DNA of 64,000 nucleotides from positions 1 through 64,000 of the forward strand of contig UCII01000020.1 in the NCBI GenBank assembly GCA_900472485.1, written 5' to 3'. Origin of the DNA: Hyphomicrobiales bacterium. GTDB lineage: Bacteria > Pseudomonadota > Alphaproteobacteria > Rhizobiales > Rhizobiaceae. The notes beneath the pieces were generated by a model, which had not been told where the DNA came from, made no database searches, and was given only the letters and a program-made list of their open reading frames with translations. Shown here in pieces: positions 34,898-43,625 of this stretch (positions within the stretch are counted from its first letter, which is position 1; each line of letters opens with the position of its first letter). A program made the position numbers and the translations under genes.

Positions 34898-35386
34898 TCA
34901 GCCGCTCGTTTTCTGAGCCGGTACATGGTGCCGGACGACTTTGTATTCCTGCCAGATGAGAACCATGACCACGAGGTCGAAGATGGTGAGGATGATGAGC
35001 CCGATGCCATGCGTGTCGGTGAAGCGATAAAGCTGGTAGACGATGAAAAGGCCTAAGGCCACGAGCGAGGCCGGATAGGCCCACATCTTGCCTCGGAGCA
35101 GACCGATGACCAGCAGCACCTTCACCAGCCCGTGGCTCAAGAGGTAATAGGCATAGAAATTCTTCGTACCGACGGAGAAACCCTGTGCCCAAGTGAGCAG
35201 GTGCGTCGCGATGAAATCATTGGGGTCGTTGAGCAGCTCGGGCTGCGTGATCCGGTTTGCCAGCCGAAGGATCGAGTCGGTGCTGACGAGCGCCAGCACT
35301 ATTCCACCAAGACATTCGATCAAGGCATGCGCGCCCTTCAACAGCACGCTGATTTCAAAAAGCTGGTGAATGCGGCGTTCGTTCAT
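34898..35386 (-). CDS. DUF2127 membrane protein
   Basis: This 162-residue inner-membrane protein has four hydrophobic helices: FEISVLLKGAHALIECLGG, FYAYYLLSHGLVKVLLVIGLL, YPASLVALGLFIVYQLYRF and GLIILTIFDLVVMVLIWQEY. The HGLVKV and HxxGL-type residues match DUF2127, a family of unknown function. It is tail-to-tail with the asparaginase gene (13 bp). The start at 35386 gives the usual short charged N-terminus. Confidence 0.8.
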   Translation of the reverse strand: MNERRIHQLFEISVLLKGAHALIECLGGIVLALVSTDSILRLANRITQPELLNDPNDFIATHLLTWAQGFSVGTKNFYAYYLLSHGLVKVLLVIGLLRGKMWAYPASLVALGLFIVYQLYRFTDTHGIGLIILTIFDLVVMVLIWQEYKVVRHHVPAQKTSG

Positions 35387-35466
35387 GGGCGATCACAACC
35401 TCTGAGGCCTATTCAGGTAGGCTTGATCGGTGGCGGCGACAAGGTATGCCGATCTCCGGCTGTCGA

Positions 35467-36222
35467 TCAGGCCAGGAAGATCGGCACGTCCGTATCTCGA
35501 TAGGGTGCCAGCCTCTCCTTTTGAATATCGGAGGGCACAATCACGCCGGAGATGCCCGTTATTGGAAGGATCTGGCATGGCGACGCGGCGTCGAGCTTCT
35601 CGACCGTCGCCAGCACATAGGTTTCCGCCGAGCATTGCGCGATATGCCGCTTGATGGCCGCTTCCTCGAAATCGCCGGTCGAAAAGCCGCGGGCGGGATG
35701 GATGGCGGTGACGCCAAGAAAGAAAACGTCAGCTCTTATCGATGCGATGGCTGCCATGGCGACGGCACCCGTTGCCACCATCGAATGCTTGTAGAGCTTG
35801 CCGCCGATCAGGATCACGTCGGCCAGCGGATGATGCTCCAGCTCGCCTGCGATCGTCGGGCTGTGGGTGACGATAGTGACGGGAAGATCCTTCGGGAGCT
35901 GGCGGGCAATTTCGGCATTGGTGGTGCCGCCATCGAGAAACACGGTCTGGCCCGGCTGGATCATGCTGACCGCATGCGCACCGAGCCGCCGCTTCGCATC
36001 GGATGAAACCGTCTGCCGCGCGGTAAAATCGGGCAGCTCCGGTGACAGCGGTAGTGCGCCACCATGCACACGCTTCAGCAGTTTCTCCGTCGCCATTTCC
36101 CGCAGATCCCTACGGATCGTATCTTCGGATAGCCCGAGATCATCGGCCAATGCCTTGGCGATTACCTGGCCGTCCCGGCGCAATCTGTCGAGGATGAGGG
36201 TTTTCCGTTGGCTGGTCAGCAT
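35467..36222 (-). CDS. DeoR/GlpR-family repressor
   Basis: This 251-residue regulator has an N-terminal HTH (QVIAKALADDLGLSEDTIRRDL, VHGGALPL) and a C-terminal sugar-phosphate-sensing isomerase-like domain (MIQPGQTVFLDGGTTNAEIA, DVFFLGVTAIHPARGFS). DeoR proteins usually respond to phosphorylated sugars or nucleosides. It is divergent from a small protein of a nucleoside deoxyribosyltransferase-like fold. A CACGA-N4-TCGTG dyad and a 12-bp palindrome lie between them. That pairing points to a nucleoside or nucleotide effector, by inference. Confidence 0.87.
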   Translation of the reverse strand: MLTSQRKTLILDRLRRDGQVIAKALADDLGLSEDTIRRDLREMATEKLLKRVHGGALPLSPELPDFTARQTVSSDAKRRLGAHAVSMIQPGQTVFLDGGTTNAEIARQLPKDLPVTIVTHSPTIAGELEHHPLADVILIGGKLYKHSMVATGAVAMAAIASIRADVFFLGVTAIHPARGFSTGDFEEAAIKRHIAQCSAETYVLATVEKLDAASPCQILPITGISGVIVPSDIQKERLAPYRDTDVPIFLA

Positions 36223-36243
36223 GCCGATCTCTGCACGATATGT

Positions 36244-36301
36244 CACGAATAATCGTGAATTTATCAGAATCGATTCGACATTCAAGAAAATATGCGCATA
36301 T
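36244..36301. promoter_or_regulatory. Candidate DeoR operators
   Basis: CACGA-ATAA-TCGTG (36244-36257) is a perfect dyad 22 bp upstream of the regulator start. ATATGCGCATAT (36290-36301) is a perfect 12-bp palindrome, followed by another CGTG. Both lie in the 126-bp divergent promoter region. Confidence 0.55.
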
Positions 36302-36348
36302 TCGTGCAAATTCCTGCAGCAAGCAGGAGCTAAAAACGGAGACAAGAC

Positions 36349-36705
36349 ATGTTGATCCTGATCGCGGGGCCTTATCGCTCCGGTACTGGCGATGATCTGA
36401 AGAAGATGGCCGAGAACCTCAAGCGTCTTGAGGAGCCGTCCTATGCCCTGTTCAAGGCGGGCCATCTGCCTATGATCGGCGAATGGGTCGCGCTGCCGGT
36501 CTGGCATGCTGCTGGCGGCAAGAGCATCGGCGACGATCTCTATGAGGAGATTTTCCACCCGACGGCCGGCCGCCTGCTGCAGCTTTGCGAAGGGGTTTTG
36601 AGATTGCCGGGTGATTCCAAGGGCGCGGACAATGATGTCCGCATCGCCCGCGAGCGCGGTATTCCCGTTTGGCACAGGCTGGAAGACGTGCCCGGCTGCG
36701 CCTAA
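36349..36705 (+). CDS. DUF4406 / nucleoside 2-deoxyribosyltransferase-like protein
   Basis: This 118-residue protein starts MLILIAGPYRSGTGDD, a P-loop-free nucleotide-fold opening. It ends with CEGVLRLPGDSKGADNDVRIA and RGIPVWH. This is the pattern of DUF4406 and of nucleoside 2-deoxyribosyltransferase-fold enzymes, which cleave or swap N-glycosidic bonds. LPVW in the middle is not conserved in the family to my knowledge. It is divergent from a DeoR regulator. A CGGAGAC site precedes the ATG. Catalytic activity is not proven, and it might act on a sugar nucleotide. Confidence 0.65.
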   Translation: MLILIAGPYRSGTGDDLKKMAENLKRLEEPSYALFKAGHLPMIGEWVALPVWHAAGGKSIGDDLYEEIFHPTAGRLLQLCEGVLRLPGDSKGADNDVRIARERGIPVWHRLEDVPGCA

Positions 36706-36859
36706 ACACGTGCCGCCCATCCCCATCGCGCCAGCCCATAGGGATGGGCGTGCCTGCCCGATTGATCAAAACCTTTTGTGGCGCCCATCAGCATCAGCCA
36801 CTTCCGTATCGGCCGGGTTCGCTTTAGCTTCCTCGCAGAATTCAATCAAGGAACGGAAC

Positions 36860-37480
36860 ATGCTGACATTTTATTATGCGCCCGGAAGCTGCGCGCTCGC
36901 CAGTCTCATCGCCCTGGAAGAATCCGGCCTTGCCTACGAGCACCGACGCCTCAACCTCGCCAATGGCGATCAGCGCCAGCCGGATTATCTGGCTATCAAT
37001 CCCAAAGGCCGCGTCCCGGCGCTGGTGACCGATCGCGGCGTCCTCACCGAGAATATCGCGATCATGGCTTACATCGCTCAGATCGCACCGGCCGCGAAGC
37101 TGGCACCGCTGGATGACCCCTTCGAATTCGCGCAGATGCAATCCTTCAACAGTTACATCGTCTCCACCGTTCATGTGAACCATTCCCACAAGATGCGCGG
37201 CTATCGCTGGACCGACGATGCGGCAGCCATCGAGACGATGAAGGCCAAGGTGCCGCAGACCATGACCGAAAGCTTCGCCTTGATCGAGGACAAGATGCTG
37301 AAGGGTCCCTGGGTGATGGGCGAGCAATATACCGTTGCCGACGGCTATCTCTTCACCATGGAGAAGTGGCTGCCGGGAGACAATGTCGATATCAAGCAGT
37401 TCCCCAAGGTCAGCGCGCATTATCAGCGTATGCTCGAGCGCCCGGCCGTTCAGAAGGCGCTTGCCGTCGAACAGGGCTGA
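36860..37480 (+). CDS. Beta-class-like glutathione S-transferase
   Basis: This 206-residue GST starts MLTFYYAPGSCALASLIALE, where the Ser-Cys pair corresponds to Ser9/Cys10 of beta-class bacterial GSTs. NPKGRVPAL, a cis-Pro motif, and LTENIAIMAYIAQ follow. The helical domain includes PWVMGEQYTVADGYLFT. Cytosolic, with a likely role in conjugating or reducing electrophiles or as a disulfide handler. AAGGAACGG precedes the ATG at 36860. It is one of three GSTs in the window. Confidence 0.88.
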   Translation: MLTFYYAPGSCALASLIALEESGLAYEHRRLNLANGDQRQPDYLAINPKGRVPALVTDRGVLTENIAIMAYIAQIAPAAKLAPLDDPFEFAQMQSFNSYIVSTVHVNHSHKMRGYRWTDDAAAIETMKAKVPQTMTESFALIEDKMLKGPWVMGEQYTVADGYLFTMEKWLPGDNVDIKQFPKVSAHYQRMLERPAVQKALAVEQG

Positions 37481-37484
37481 TCGA

Positions 37485-37841
37485 TCAGCCGAATGTTGCC
37501 AGAAGTTTTTTCGGGGCGCGGTATCGCCACGCCTCGATCAAGCGCAGCTCCAGTTCCTCGTCGCCGATCGCGTTGATGCGCAGCGGCACGGAGGGCCAGC
37601 CGATATAGTGATCCGTCTGAAAATAGATTTCGGGCGCCATTTCCATCAGCTGCTCCTTGCGGTCGATCGGCAGCGACAGCACGATAGTCTCGTTGTTCTT
37701 GACGGTCACGAACGCCTTGCCGCCGACTTTGAAGGCCGGCCGGCCATAATGCAGGCCAGATTCGACCTCGGGCAGCCGGGCTTGCGCGATAAGCCGCTGC
37801 AATCGTTCGGCGATAACGTCCATATCGATGGCCGATGTCAT
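37485..37841 (-). CDS. MmcQ/YjbR-family protein
   Basis: This 118-residue protein has the MmcQ/YjbR double-wing fold signature: LPEVESGLHYGRPAFKVGGKAFV, VLSLPIDRKEQLMEMAP, YFQTDHYIGWPSVPLRI and ELIEAWRYRAPKK-like ending (LRLIEAWRYRAPKKL). Family members are often annotated as DNA-binding, with little direct evidence. The start at 37841 gives the usual length. The stop is 5 bp from that of the convergent GST gene. Confidence 0.82.
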   Translation of the reverse strand: MTSAIDMDVIAERLQRLIAQARLPEVESGLHYGRPAFKVGGKAFVTVKNNETIVLSLPIDRKEQLMEMAPEIYFQTDHYIGWPSVPLRINAIGDEELELRLIEAWRYRAPKKLLATFG

Positions 37842-37867
37842 GTTTGCACGCGTGGAGTAGGTCTCTC

Positions 37868-38053
37868 TCAGGCGCATTCTTCCGGCTGAATGCACCGCTT
37901 GTCCAGCGGACGCCCGAGATTTTCCGGCATCAGCGGCAGGTCGGCCAATTCTTCCAACGACATGGCCGCAAGCATGGGATGCTGCAGCGGATCGCTGTCC
38001 GGTTTGCGATCCTCTTCGAGAAGATGACTGAAGAAAAGCTTCAAGATCGACAT
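37868..38053 (-). CDS. Small hypothetical protein
   Basis: This 61-residue frame starts MSILKLFFSHLLEEDRKPDS and contains HPMLAAMSLEELADLPLMPE. It has an AAGGAGG ribosome binding site at ideal spacing from ATG 38053, which is the main reason to call it. It has a cluster of acidic residues and two cysteines near the end (KRCIQPEECA). It precedes the MmcQ gene on the same strand by 26 bp and could share its transcript. No family recognised. Confidence 0.55.
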   Translation of the reverse strand: MSILKLFFSHLLEEDRKPDSDPLQHPMLAAMSLEELADLPLMPENLGRPLDKRCIQPEECA

Positions 38054-38166
38054 GGTATGCCTCCTTGGACGCTCGCATCGATGCAACCATGAGAGCATCA
38101 ACTGGGCAAGCAGCGACGGTCTTCAATTTCATGGTGCATAATCGCGCGAATATGCGCTCGATGCAA

Positions 38167-38195
38167 TTGAGAATGCGGGGATGCTGATATAGATA
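38167..38195 (+). promoter_or_regulatory. Candidate promoter of LysR gene (leaderless?)
   Basis: TTGAGA (38167-38172), a 17-nt spacer and TAGATA (38190-38195) would place the start site at or just before ATG 38203. No ribosome binding site precedes that ATG. A second -10-like TATAAT overlaps the start codon itself. Confidence 0.4.
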
Positions 38196-38202
38196 TTCTA
38201 TA

Positions 38203-39099
38203 ATGAGAAACCTCAACAACGTTCATCTGAACGGTTTACGCGCCCTGGAGGCGGTCGGGCGGCTCGGTTCGCTGCAGGCGGCAGCCGACGAACTCGGCGT
38301 GACGGTCGGCGCGGTCAGCCAGCAGGTCATCAAGGCCGAGGCGCAACTCGGTCGGCCGCTGTTCGAGCGGACCCCTAAGGGCATGACGGTGACAGCGTCG
38401 GGGCTGGCGATATTGACGAGGCTTAACGAGGGCTTCCAAGCGCTTACGGCCGCAGTCGCGCTTGCGCAACATAAGGATGAGAACATCCTCACCATTTCGG
38501 TGGCGCCCGTTTTTGCCGCCCGCTGGCTGGTCTATCGGCTAGATCGCTTCGCCGGCCGCCATCCGGATATCCGCCTGCGCATCGACGCCACGACACGGCT
38601 GATCAATCCGGCGACATCGGATGTCGATATCGGCATCCGGGTCGGCAGCGGGCAATGGCCCGGCGTCAAGGCCGAGCTGCTGCTGGCCCAGGAGGTGTTC
38701 CCGGTCGTCACACCACAGATTGCCGCCACGCTTCGGGAGCCTGCCGATATGCTGAAAGTCCCCGCCGTCATCGACGGACATGCGATGTTCGGCTGGGAGG
38801 TGTGGCTGCGCGAGGCCGGGCTTTCGGGCCATTGCATGGAAGAGCGCCACATCTTCAACGATGCGTCGCTCTGCCTGGATGCGGCCATAGCGGGGCAAGG
38901 GGTAATGCTCGCCTGGCAGACGCTATCAGCTTATGCCCTCCAGCAGAAATGCCTTGTCGATCCCTTCGGCATCCGCGCCAAAACCGGTTTCGGCCACTAT
39001 TTCATCACCGCCGAAGGCGTGCGGGAGCCGAAGAAAGTCACCGCCTTCAAGGCCTGGATCCGTGAGGAAATGGAAGAGAGCATGCGTCTCTTCCAATAA
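38203..39099 (+). CDS. LysR-family regulator (GcvA-like)
   Basis: This 298-residue regulator has the HTH LGSLQAAADELGVTVGAVSQQVIKAE, then RPLFERTPKGMTVTASG, then a substrate-binding domain (ILTISVAPVFAARWLVYRL, DVDIGIRVGSGQWPG). This subgroup resembles GcvA, common in alphaproteobacteria. It is tail-to-tail with a GST gene (2 bp between stops) and divergent from the small protein and MmcQ genes. Targets and effector are unknown. Confidence 0.88.
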   Translation: MRNLNNVHLNGLRALEAVGRLGSLQAAADELGVTVGAVSQQVIKAEAQLGRPLFERTPKGMTVTASGLAILTRLNEGFQALTAAVALAQHKDENILTISVAPVFAARWLVYRLDRFAGRHPDIRLRIDATTRLINPATSDVDIGIRVGSGQWPGVKAELLLAQEVFPVVTPQIAATLREPADMLKVPAVIDGHAMFGWEVWLREAGLSGHCMEERHIFNDASLCLDAAIAGQGVMLAWQTLSAYALQQKCLVDPFGIRAKTGFGHYFITAEGVREPKKVTAFKAWIREEMEESMRLFQ

Positions 39100-39101
39100 T
39101 G

Positions 39102-39761
39102 TCAGACCGGTTCCTTGCCGCGGATCGCCTGCATTGCCTTGTAGGCGACGCGTGACTGGCAGCGCTCGATCCAGGCCTTCATCTTCGGGCGAGCGTCGAA
39201 CAATTCCTGCTCGGTCTGAGCATAGCGCAGCACTTCGGCCAGGTTGAGGTCGGCGGCGGTAAAACGATTGCCGACGAGATAGTCCTGATTTTGCAGGTGC
39301 TTTTCGAGCACGTCGAGTGGTTTCTTCAGCGAGCGGCAGGCGACTGCGATCCCGGCCTTGCCCGCGTCGCTGTTTTCCTGGGAATTGTCATAGATGCGAA
39401 CCAGCGCGACGCTATAAGGCTCGACTTCCGTCGCCGCCCACATCGTCCACATAGACATCAGTCCTTCTTCCTCCACCGACTTGCCGGCCAGCGGACCGCC
39501 ATATTTGCGTGCGAGATAGAGGTTGATGGCGAGCGACTCATGCATCGCGAGATCGCCATCCTTGATGCAGGGGATCATGCCCATCGGATTGACCGCCAGA
39601 AATTCCGGCGACATCGTATTGATCGGGGCGTCGGCGGCGAGCGGATTGGCAAGTCGGCTGGCCTGGATAACGGGCACGGATTTGAACTCGATGCCGAGCT
39701 CCCCAGCCATCCAGTAATTGCGCGAGCCGCGCGAGCGATAGACGCCGTAGATCGTCAGCAT
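39102..39761 (-). CDS. Glutathione S-transferase family protein
   Basis: This 219-residue GST has an N-terminal domain starting [20 protein letters not shown], with [19 protein letters not shown] as the glutathione-binding cis-Pro stretch, and a helical domain with [15 protein letters not shown]. The N-terminal Ser-Arg-Gly-Ser-Arg region suggests a serine- or arginine-based active site. ATG 39761 opens the recognised domain, and the longer frame upstream is not protein-like. The 304-bp interval to the indolepyruvate oxidoreductase is divergent. Confidence 0.85.
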   Translation of the reverse strand: MLTIYGVYRSRGSRNYWMAGELGIEFKSVPVIQASRLANPLAADAPINTMSPEFLAVNPMGMIPCIKDGDLAMHESLAINLYLARKYGGPLAGKSVEEEGLMSMWTMWAATEVEPYSVALVRIYDNSQENSDAGKAGIAVACRSLKKPLDVLEKHLQNQDYLVGNRFTAADLNLAEVLRYAQTEQELFDARPKMKAWIERCQSRVAYKAMQAIRGKEPV

Positions 39762-40065
39762 GTGGGTCTCCAAGATTCGAATGGGCGCGACCTTATTGGG
39801 CAGGTTGGGCGAGTAAAAGACCCTGCCGTTGATATCTGCAATGAAAGCTCGTGATGGATGGCGGATGGCCGGCGCCGCGCAAGCACGAAAATATCCGCCA
39901 ACCCACCGAAATCTTTGCAAATCATGCTGCCGAAGGCTAGCCTTCGTTCAGAAATTAGCGTCGCTGCATGTTACCGTTCGATCACGGCTTTCGTCGGATG
40001 CGGTAGGAGGCATCCGGTGAAATGCACATGGGCAATCGGTAACTGCGATCTCGGGAGGAGAGCAG
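39762..40065. promoter_or_regulatory. Divergent region with 16-bp palindrome
   Basis: This region contains the perfect palindrome CGAAGGCTAGCCTTCG at 39931-39946, roughly midway between the GST and oxidoreductase starts. The GGGAGGAG ribosome binding site of the oxidoreductase lies at 40053-40060. I see no gene in these 304 bp. The palindrome may be an operator for either gene. Confidence 0.45.
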
Positions 40066-43000
40066 ATGCTTGCGACCAGCGTTTCGCTAGACGACAAATA
40101 TATCGCTGAGGATGGCCGCGTTTTCATGACCGGCCTGCAGGCGCTGGTGCGGCTGCCCATGACACAGATGCGGCGTGACCGCGCCGCCGGGCTCAATACG
40201 GCAACGTTCATCTCAGGCTATCGCGGCTCGCCGCTCGGCGGCTATGATCAGCAGCTTCTGAAAGCCAAGACTTACCTCGACGCGCATGACGTCACCTTCC
40301 AGCCTGGAATCAATGAAGACCTTGCAGCCACGGCCGTCTGGGGCTCTCAGCAGGTCGGCCTTTCTCCCGGTGCCCGCAAGGATGGCGTGCTCGGCATCTG
40401 GTACGGCAAAGGCCCCGGCGTCGATCGTTCCGGCGATGTGCTGAAGCACGGCAATGCCGCCGGCACCTCCAGGCATGGCGGCGTTCTCTGTTTTGCCGGC
40501 GACGATCATTCCGCCAAGTCCTCGACCATTCCGCACCAGACCGACCATGAATTCATGTCGGCGGTCATGCCGGTCATCTATCCCTCGTCGATCCACGAAT
40601 TCCTCGAATACGGCCTACTCGGCATTGCCATGTCGCGTTACTCCGGCTGCTGGGTCGGCATGAAATTCATCGCCGATACGGTCGAGACGACTGCGGCCGT
40701 CGATCTCTCGGGGGAAAAGCGGCAATTCCTGTTGCCGGCGGATTTCGAACTCCCTCCCGGCGGCCTCAATCTGCGCTGGCCCGATCCGCCGCTGGTGCAG
40801 GACGATCGCCTGCAGAATTACAAGGCCTATGCCGCCATCGCTTTCGCCCGCGCCAATCGCGTCGATGAAATCACCCATGACGTACCCAATGCCCGCCTCG
40901 GCATCATTTCCTCCGGCAAGGCCTATGAAGATGTGCTGGAGGCGCTGCGCGAGCTGGAGATCGGACCGCGGGAGATGGCAGCGATCGGCTTGCGTATCTT
41001 GAAGGTGCGTATGCCCTGGCCGTTGGAGCCGGAGGCCGTGCGCCATTTCTCGGAAGGTCTGGACGAGGTTCTTGTCGTCGAGGAGCGGCGCGAGATCATC
41101 GAAAACCAGATCAAGCAGCAGCTGTTCAACTGGCGCGCCGATGTCCGCCCGCGCATCGTCGGCAAGTTCGACGAGCGTGACAAGCCCTATCTCAGCCTGT
41201 CTTCGGCGCTGACAGTCGGCGCCGTCGCGAGAGCCATCGCCGGGCGCATCGTCAAGCTCGATCTCGATCGGGGCCTGCATGACCGCATTGCAGCCAAGCT
41301 TTCCTATCTTGCCGAGCGTGGCCAGATCAGTCGCAGCCATGTCGCGCCGTTGAACCGTACGCCCTTCTTCTGTTCCGGCTGTCCGCACAATACATCCACC
41401 CGCGTTCCCGAAGGCAGCCGCGCCATCGCCGGCATCGGCTGCCATTACATGGCCACCTGGATGGACCGCAGCACCGAGACCTTTACGCAAATGGGCGGCG
41501 AAGGCGTGCCGTGGACCGCGATCGCCCGCTACACCGACGAAAAGCACATGTTCGTCAATCTCGGTGACGGCACCTATTTCCACTCCGGCATTCTCGCCAT
41601 CCGCCAGTCCGTCGCCGCCAAGGTCAACGTCACTTACAAGCTGCTCTACAACGATGCCGTTGCCATGACCGGCGGTCAGCAGATCGACGGCCACCTGACG
41701 CCGCAGCTGGTGACGAAACAGCTGCATGACGAAGGCGTCAGGCCGATCTATCTGCTGTCGGACAATCCCGATGCCTATCGCGCATCCGAACTGGCGCCTG
41801 GTGTCAAGGTTCTGCATCGCGACCACATCGATCAGGTGATGCTGACGCTGCGCGAAACCGAAGGCTGTTCGGCGATCGTCTATGTCCAGACCTGCGCGGC
41901 GGAGAAGCGCCGTCGCCGCAGCCGCGGCCTGATGGAGGATCCGGCCAAGCGCGTCTTCATCAACAAGGCTGTCTGCGAGGGGTGTGGCGATTGCTCGGTG
42001 CAGTCCAACTGCATCTCCATCGAGCCGCTGGAGACGGAGTTCGGCCGCAAGCGCCAGATCAACCAATCGAGCTGCAACAAGGATTTCTCCTGCGTCAAAG
42101 GCTTCTGCCCGTCCTTCGTGACGGTTCATGGCGGCAGGCGCCGCAAGCGAAAGCCACTTGATCACGCCGACATCGACGTGCCGATGCCGGAAATCCCTCT
42201 CATCGCCGATCGCCCCTGGAACATCGCGATCGCCGGCGTCGGCGGCACCGGCATCCTGACCATCGGCGCCATCCTCGGCATGGCTGCGCATCTGGATGGC
42301 AAGGTGCCGATGATCCTCGACATGGCCGGCCTTGCTCAGAAGGGTGGCGCGGTCATGAGCCATCTGCGCATCGGCCATAATCAGGCCGATGTCACCTCGT
42401 CGCGCATCGTCAACGGCGGCGCGGATCTGCTGTTATCAGCGGACGAGGTGGTGGGCGCCTCCAAGGATGCGATCACGCTTTGCTCGCCGACGCGGACGAC
42501 CGCCATCGTCAACACCGGGTTGATGCCGGTTGCCGATTTTGTCCGCAACCGCGATTTCGATTTCAAGACCGGATCGATCCAGCACACGATCGCCAAGACC
42601 GTCAGCGACAAATCCGTCTTCCTCGATTTCGGCCATATCGCGACAGAAGTGACCGGCGATGCCATATCGACCAATATCCTGCTGACGGGCTTTGCCTGGC
42701 AACGCGGCCTGCTGCCGCTGTCGCTGGAGGCGATCGAAAGGGCGATCGAACTCAACGGCGTTGCCGTCAAGCCGAGCCTCTCCGCGTTTCATTGGGGCCG
42801 GCTTCTGGCGCATGATCCGCAGGCCGTGCATGCCGTGATGGCCAAACCCAAGACGGGAAAGACGCTGGCTGACATGAGTCTCGATGATCTCATTAGGCAC
42901 CGCAAGGCGCATCTGACCGCCTATCAGGATGTGGCCCTTGCCGAGCGCTATGGTGCTTTCGTCGCCCACGCCAATGCGCTTGCCGCAAAAGAGCGGCTTT

Positions 43001-43539
43001 CGGACAAGGTGCCCTTTGCCGTCGCCGTCACTTATGCGCGGGTCCTGGCCTACAAGGATGAATATGAGGTCGCCCGCCTGCTCACCGATCCTGCTTTCGA
43101 AGCGCAATTGCGTGAGGAGATGGAGGGAGATTTCAAGCTGGCCCTCAATCTTACCCCACCCATCCTCGGCGGCAGGGATCCGAACGGCCGGCCAAGGAAG
43201 CGCGAATTCGGCGCCTGGATCCTGCTGCTGCTGCGGGTGCTTGCGCCAATGAAGCCGCTACGAGGCACCGCTTTCGATCCCTTCGGCTATATGGCGGAGC
43301 GGCGCATGGAACGCCGCCTGATTGCCGAATACGAAGAGATCGCCGGGCGTGTGCTTTCCGGTCTGCGCCACGACAACGAGGCGGAAGCCCTTGCCATTCT
43401 CTCGCTGTTTGATGAGATAAGAGGCTTCGGCCCGGTCAAAGAGGAGGCTCGCCGGAAGATCATGGTGAGGATCGCGGACAGACTGAAAGCCTATGAGACG
43501 CCGCGGGAGGCGCAGCATGTACCCGCAGATGCGGCATGA
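40066..43539 (+). CDS. Indolepyruvate ferredoxin oxidoreductase (fused IorA-IorB type)
   Basis: This 1157-residue protein fuses the alpha and beta functions of 2-oxoacid:ferredoxin oxidoreductase. It decarboxylates aryl pyruvates to acyl-CoA. An N-terminal PYR-type domain (ISGYRGSPLGGYDQQLL) is followed by a TPP-binding domain with GDGTYFHSGILAIRQ. Next come ferredoxin-like cysteines CEGCGDCSVQSNC, and then a gamma-type domain (NIAIAGVGGTGILTIGAILG). The C-terminal approximately 150 residues are alphaproteobacterial. A strong GGGAGGAG site precedes ATG 40066. Its position before the leucine genes suggests amino-acid catabolism, but the substrate may be Phe/Trp-derived. Confidence 0.9.
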   Translation: MLATSVSLDDKYIAEDGRVFMTGLQALVRLPMTQMRRDRAAGLNTATFISGYRGSPLGGYDQQLLKAKTYLDAHDVTFQPGINEDLAATAVWGSQQVGLSPGARKDGVLGIWYGKGPGVDRSGDVLKHGNAAGTSRHGGVLCFAGDDHSAKSSTIPHQTDHEFMSAVMPVIYPSSIHEFLEYGLLGIAMSRYSGCWVGMKFIADTVETTAAVDLSGEKRQFLLPADFELPPGGLNLRWPDPPLVQDDRLQNYKAYAAIAFARANRVDEITHDVPNARLGIISSGKAYEDVLEALRELEIGPREMAAIGLRILKVRMPWPLEPEAVRHFSEGLDEVLVVEERREIIENQIKQQLFNWRADVRPRIVGKFDERDKPYLSLSSALTVGAVARAIAGRIVKLDLDRGLHDRIAAKLSYLAERGQISRSHVAPLNRTPFFCSGCPHNTSTRVPEGSRAIAGIGCHYMATWMDRSTETFTQMGGEGVPWTAIARYTDEKHMFVNLGDGTYFHSGILAIRQSVAAKVNVTYKLLYNDAVAMTGGQQIDGHLTPQLVTKQLHDEGVRPIYLLSDNPDAYRASELAPGVKVLHRDHIDQVMLTLRETEGCSAIVYVQTCAAEKRRRRSRGLMEDPAKRVFINKAVCEGCGDCSVQSNCISIEPLETEFGRKRQINQSSCNKDFSCVKGFCPSFVTVHGGRRRKRKPLDHADIDVPMPEIPLIADRPWNIAIAGVGGTGILTIGAILGMAAHLDGKVPMILDMAGLAQKGGAVMSHLRIGHNQADVTSSRIVNGGADLLLSADEVVGASKDAITLCSPTRTTAIVNTGLMPVADFVRNRDFDFKTGSIQHTIAKTVSDKSVFLDFGHIATEVTGDAISTNILLTGFAWQRGLLPLSLEAIERAIELNGVAVKPSLSAFHWGRLLAHDPQAVHAVMAKPKTGKTLADMSLDDLIRHRKAHLTAYQDVALAERYGAFVAHANALAAKERLSDKVPFAVAVTYARVLAYKDEYEVARLLTDPAFEAQLREEMEGDFKLALNLTPPILGGRDPNGRPRKREFGAWILLLLRVLAPMKPLRGTAFDPFGYMAERRMERRLIAEYEEIAGRVLSGLRHDNEAEALAILSLFDEIRGFGPVKEEARRKIMVRIADRLKAYETPREAQHVPADAA

Positions 43540-43625
43540 CGCCCGCAGTGGAAACTTGAAGCAGGCATAACGAAACATACGTTCAAAGAGATTGGACGTT
43601 CGGGAAGGTCGGGAGGAGAAGCCGG

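Noticed and set aside
36778-37116. Frame overlapping the start of the GST gene
   Set aside because: Arg-rich and in the wrong frame relative to a well-supported GST gene at 36860.
40615-42378. Open frame opposite the indolepyruvate oxidoreductase
   Set aside because: Antisense shadow of a gene with clear TPP and Fe-S motifs.
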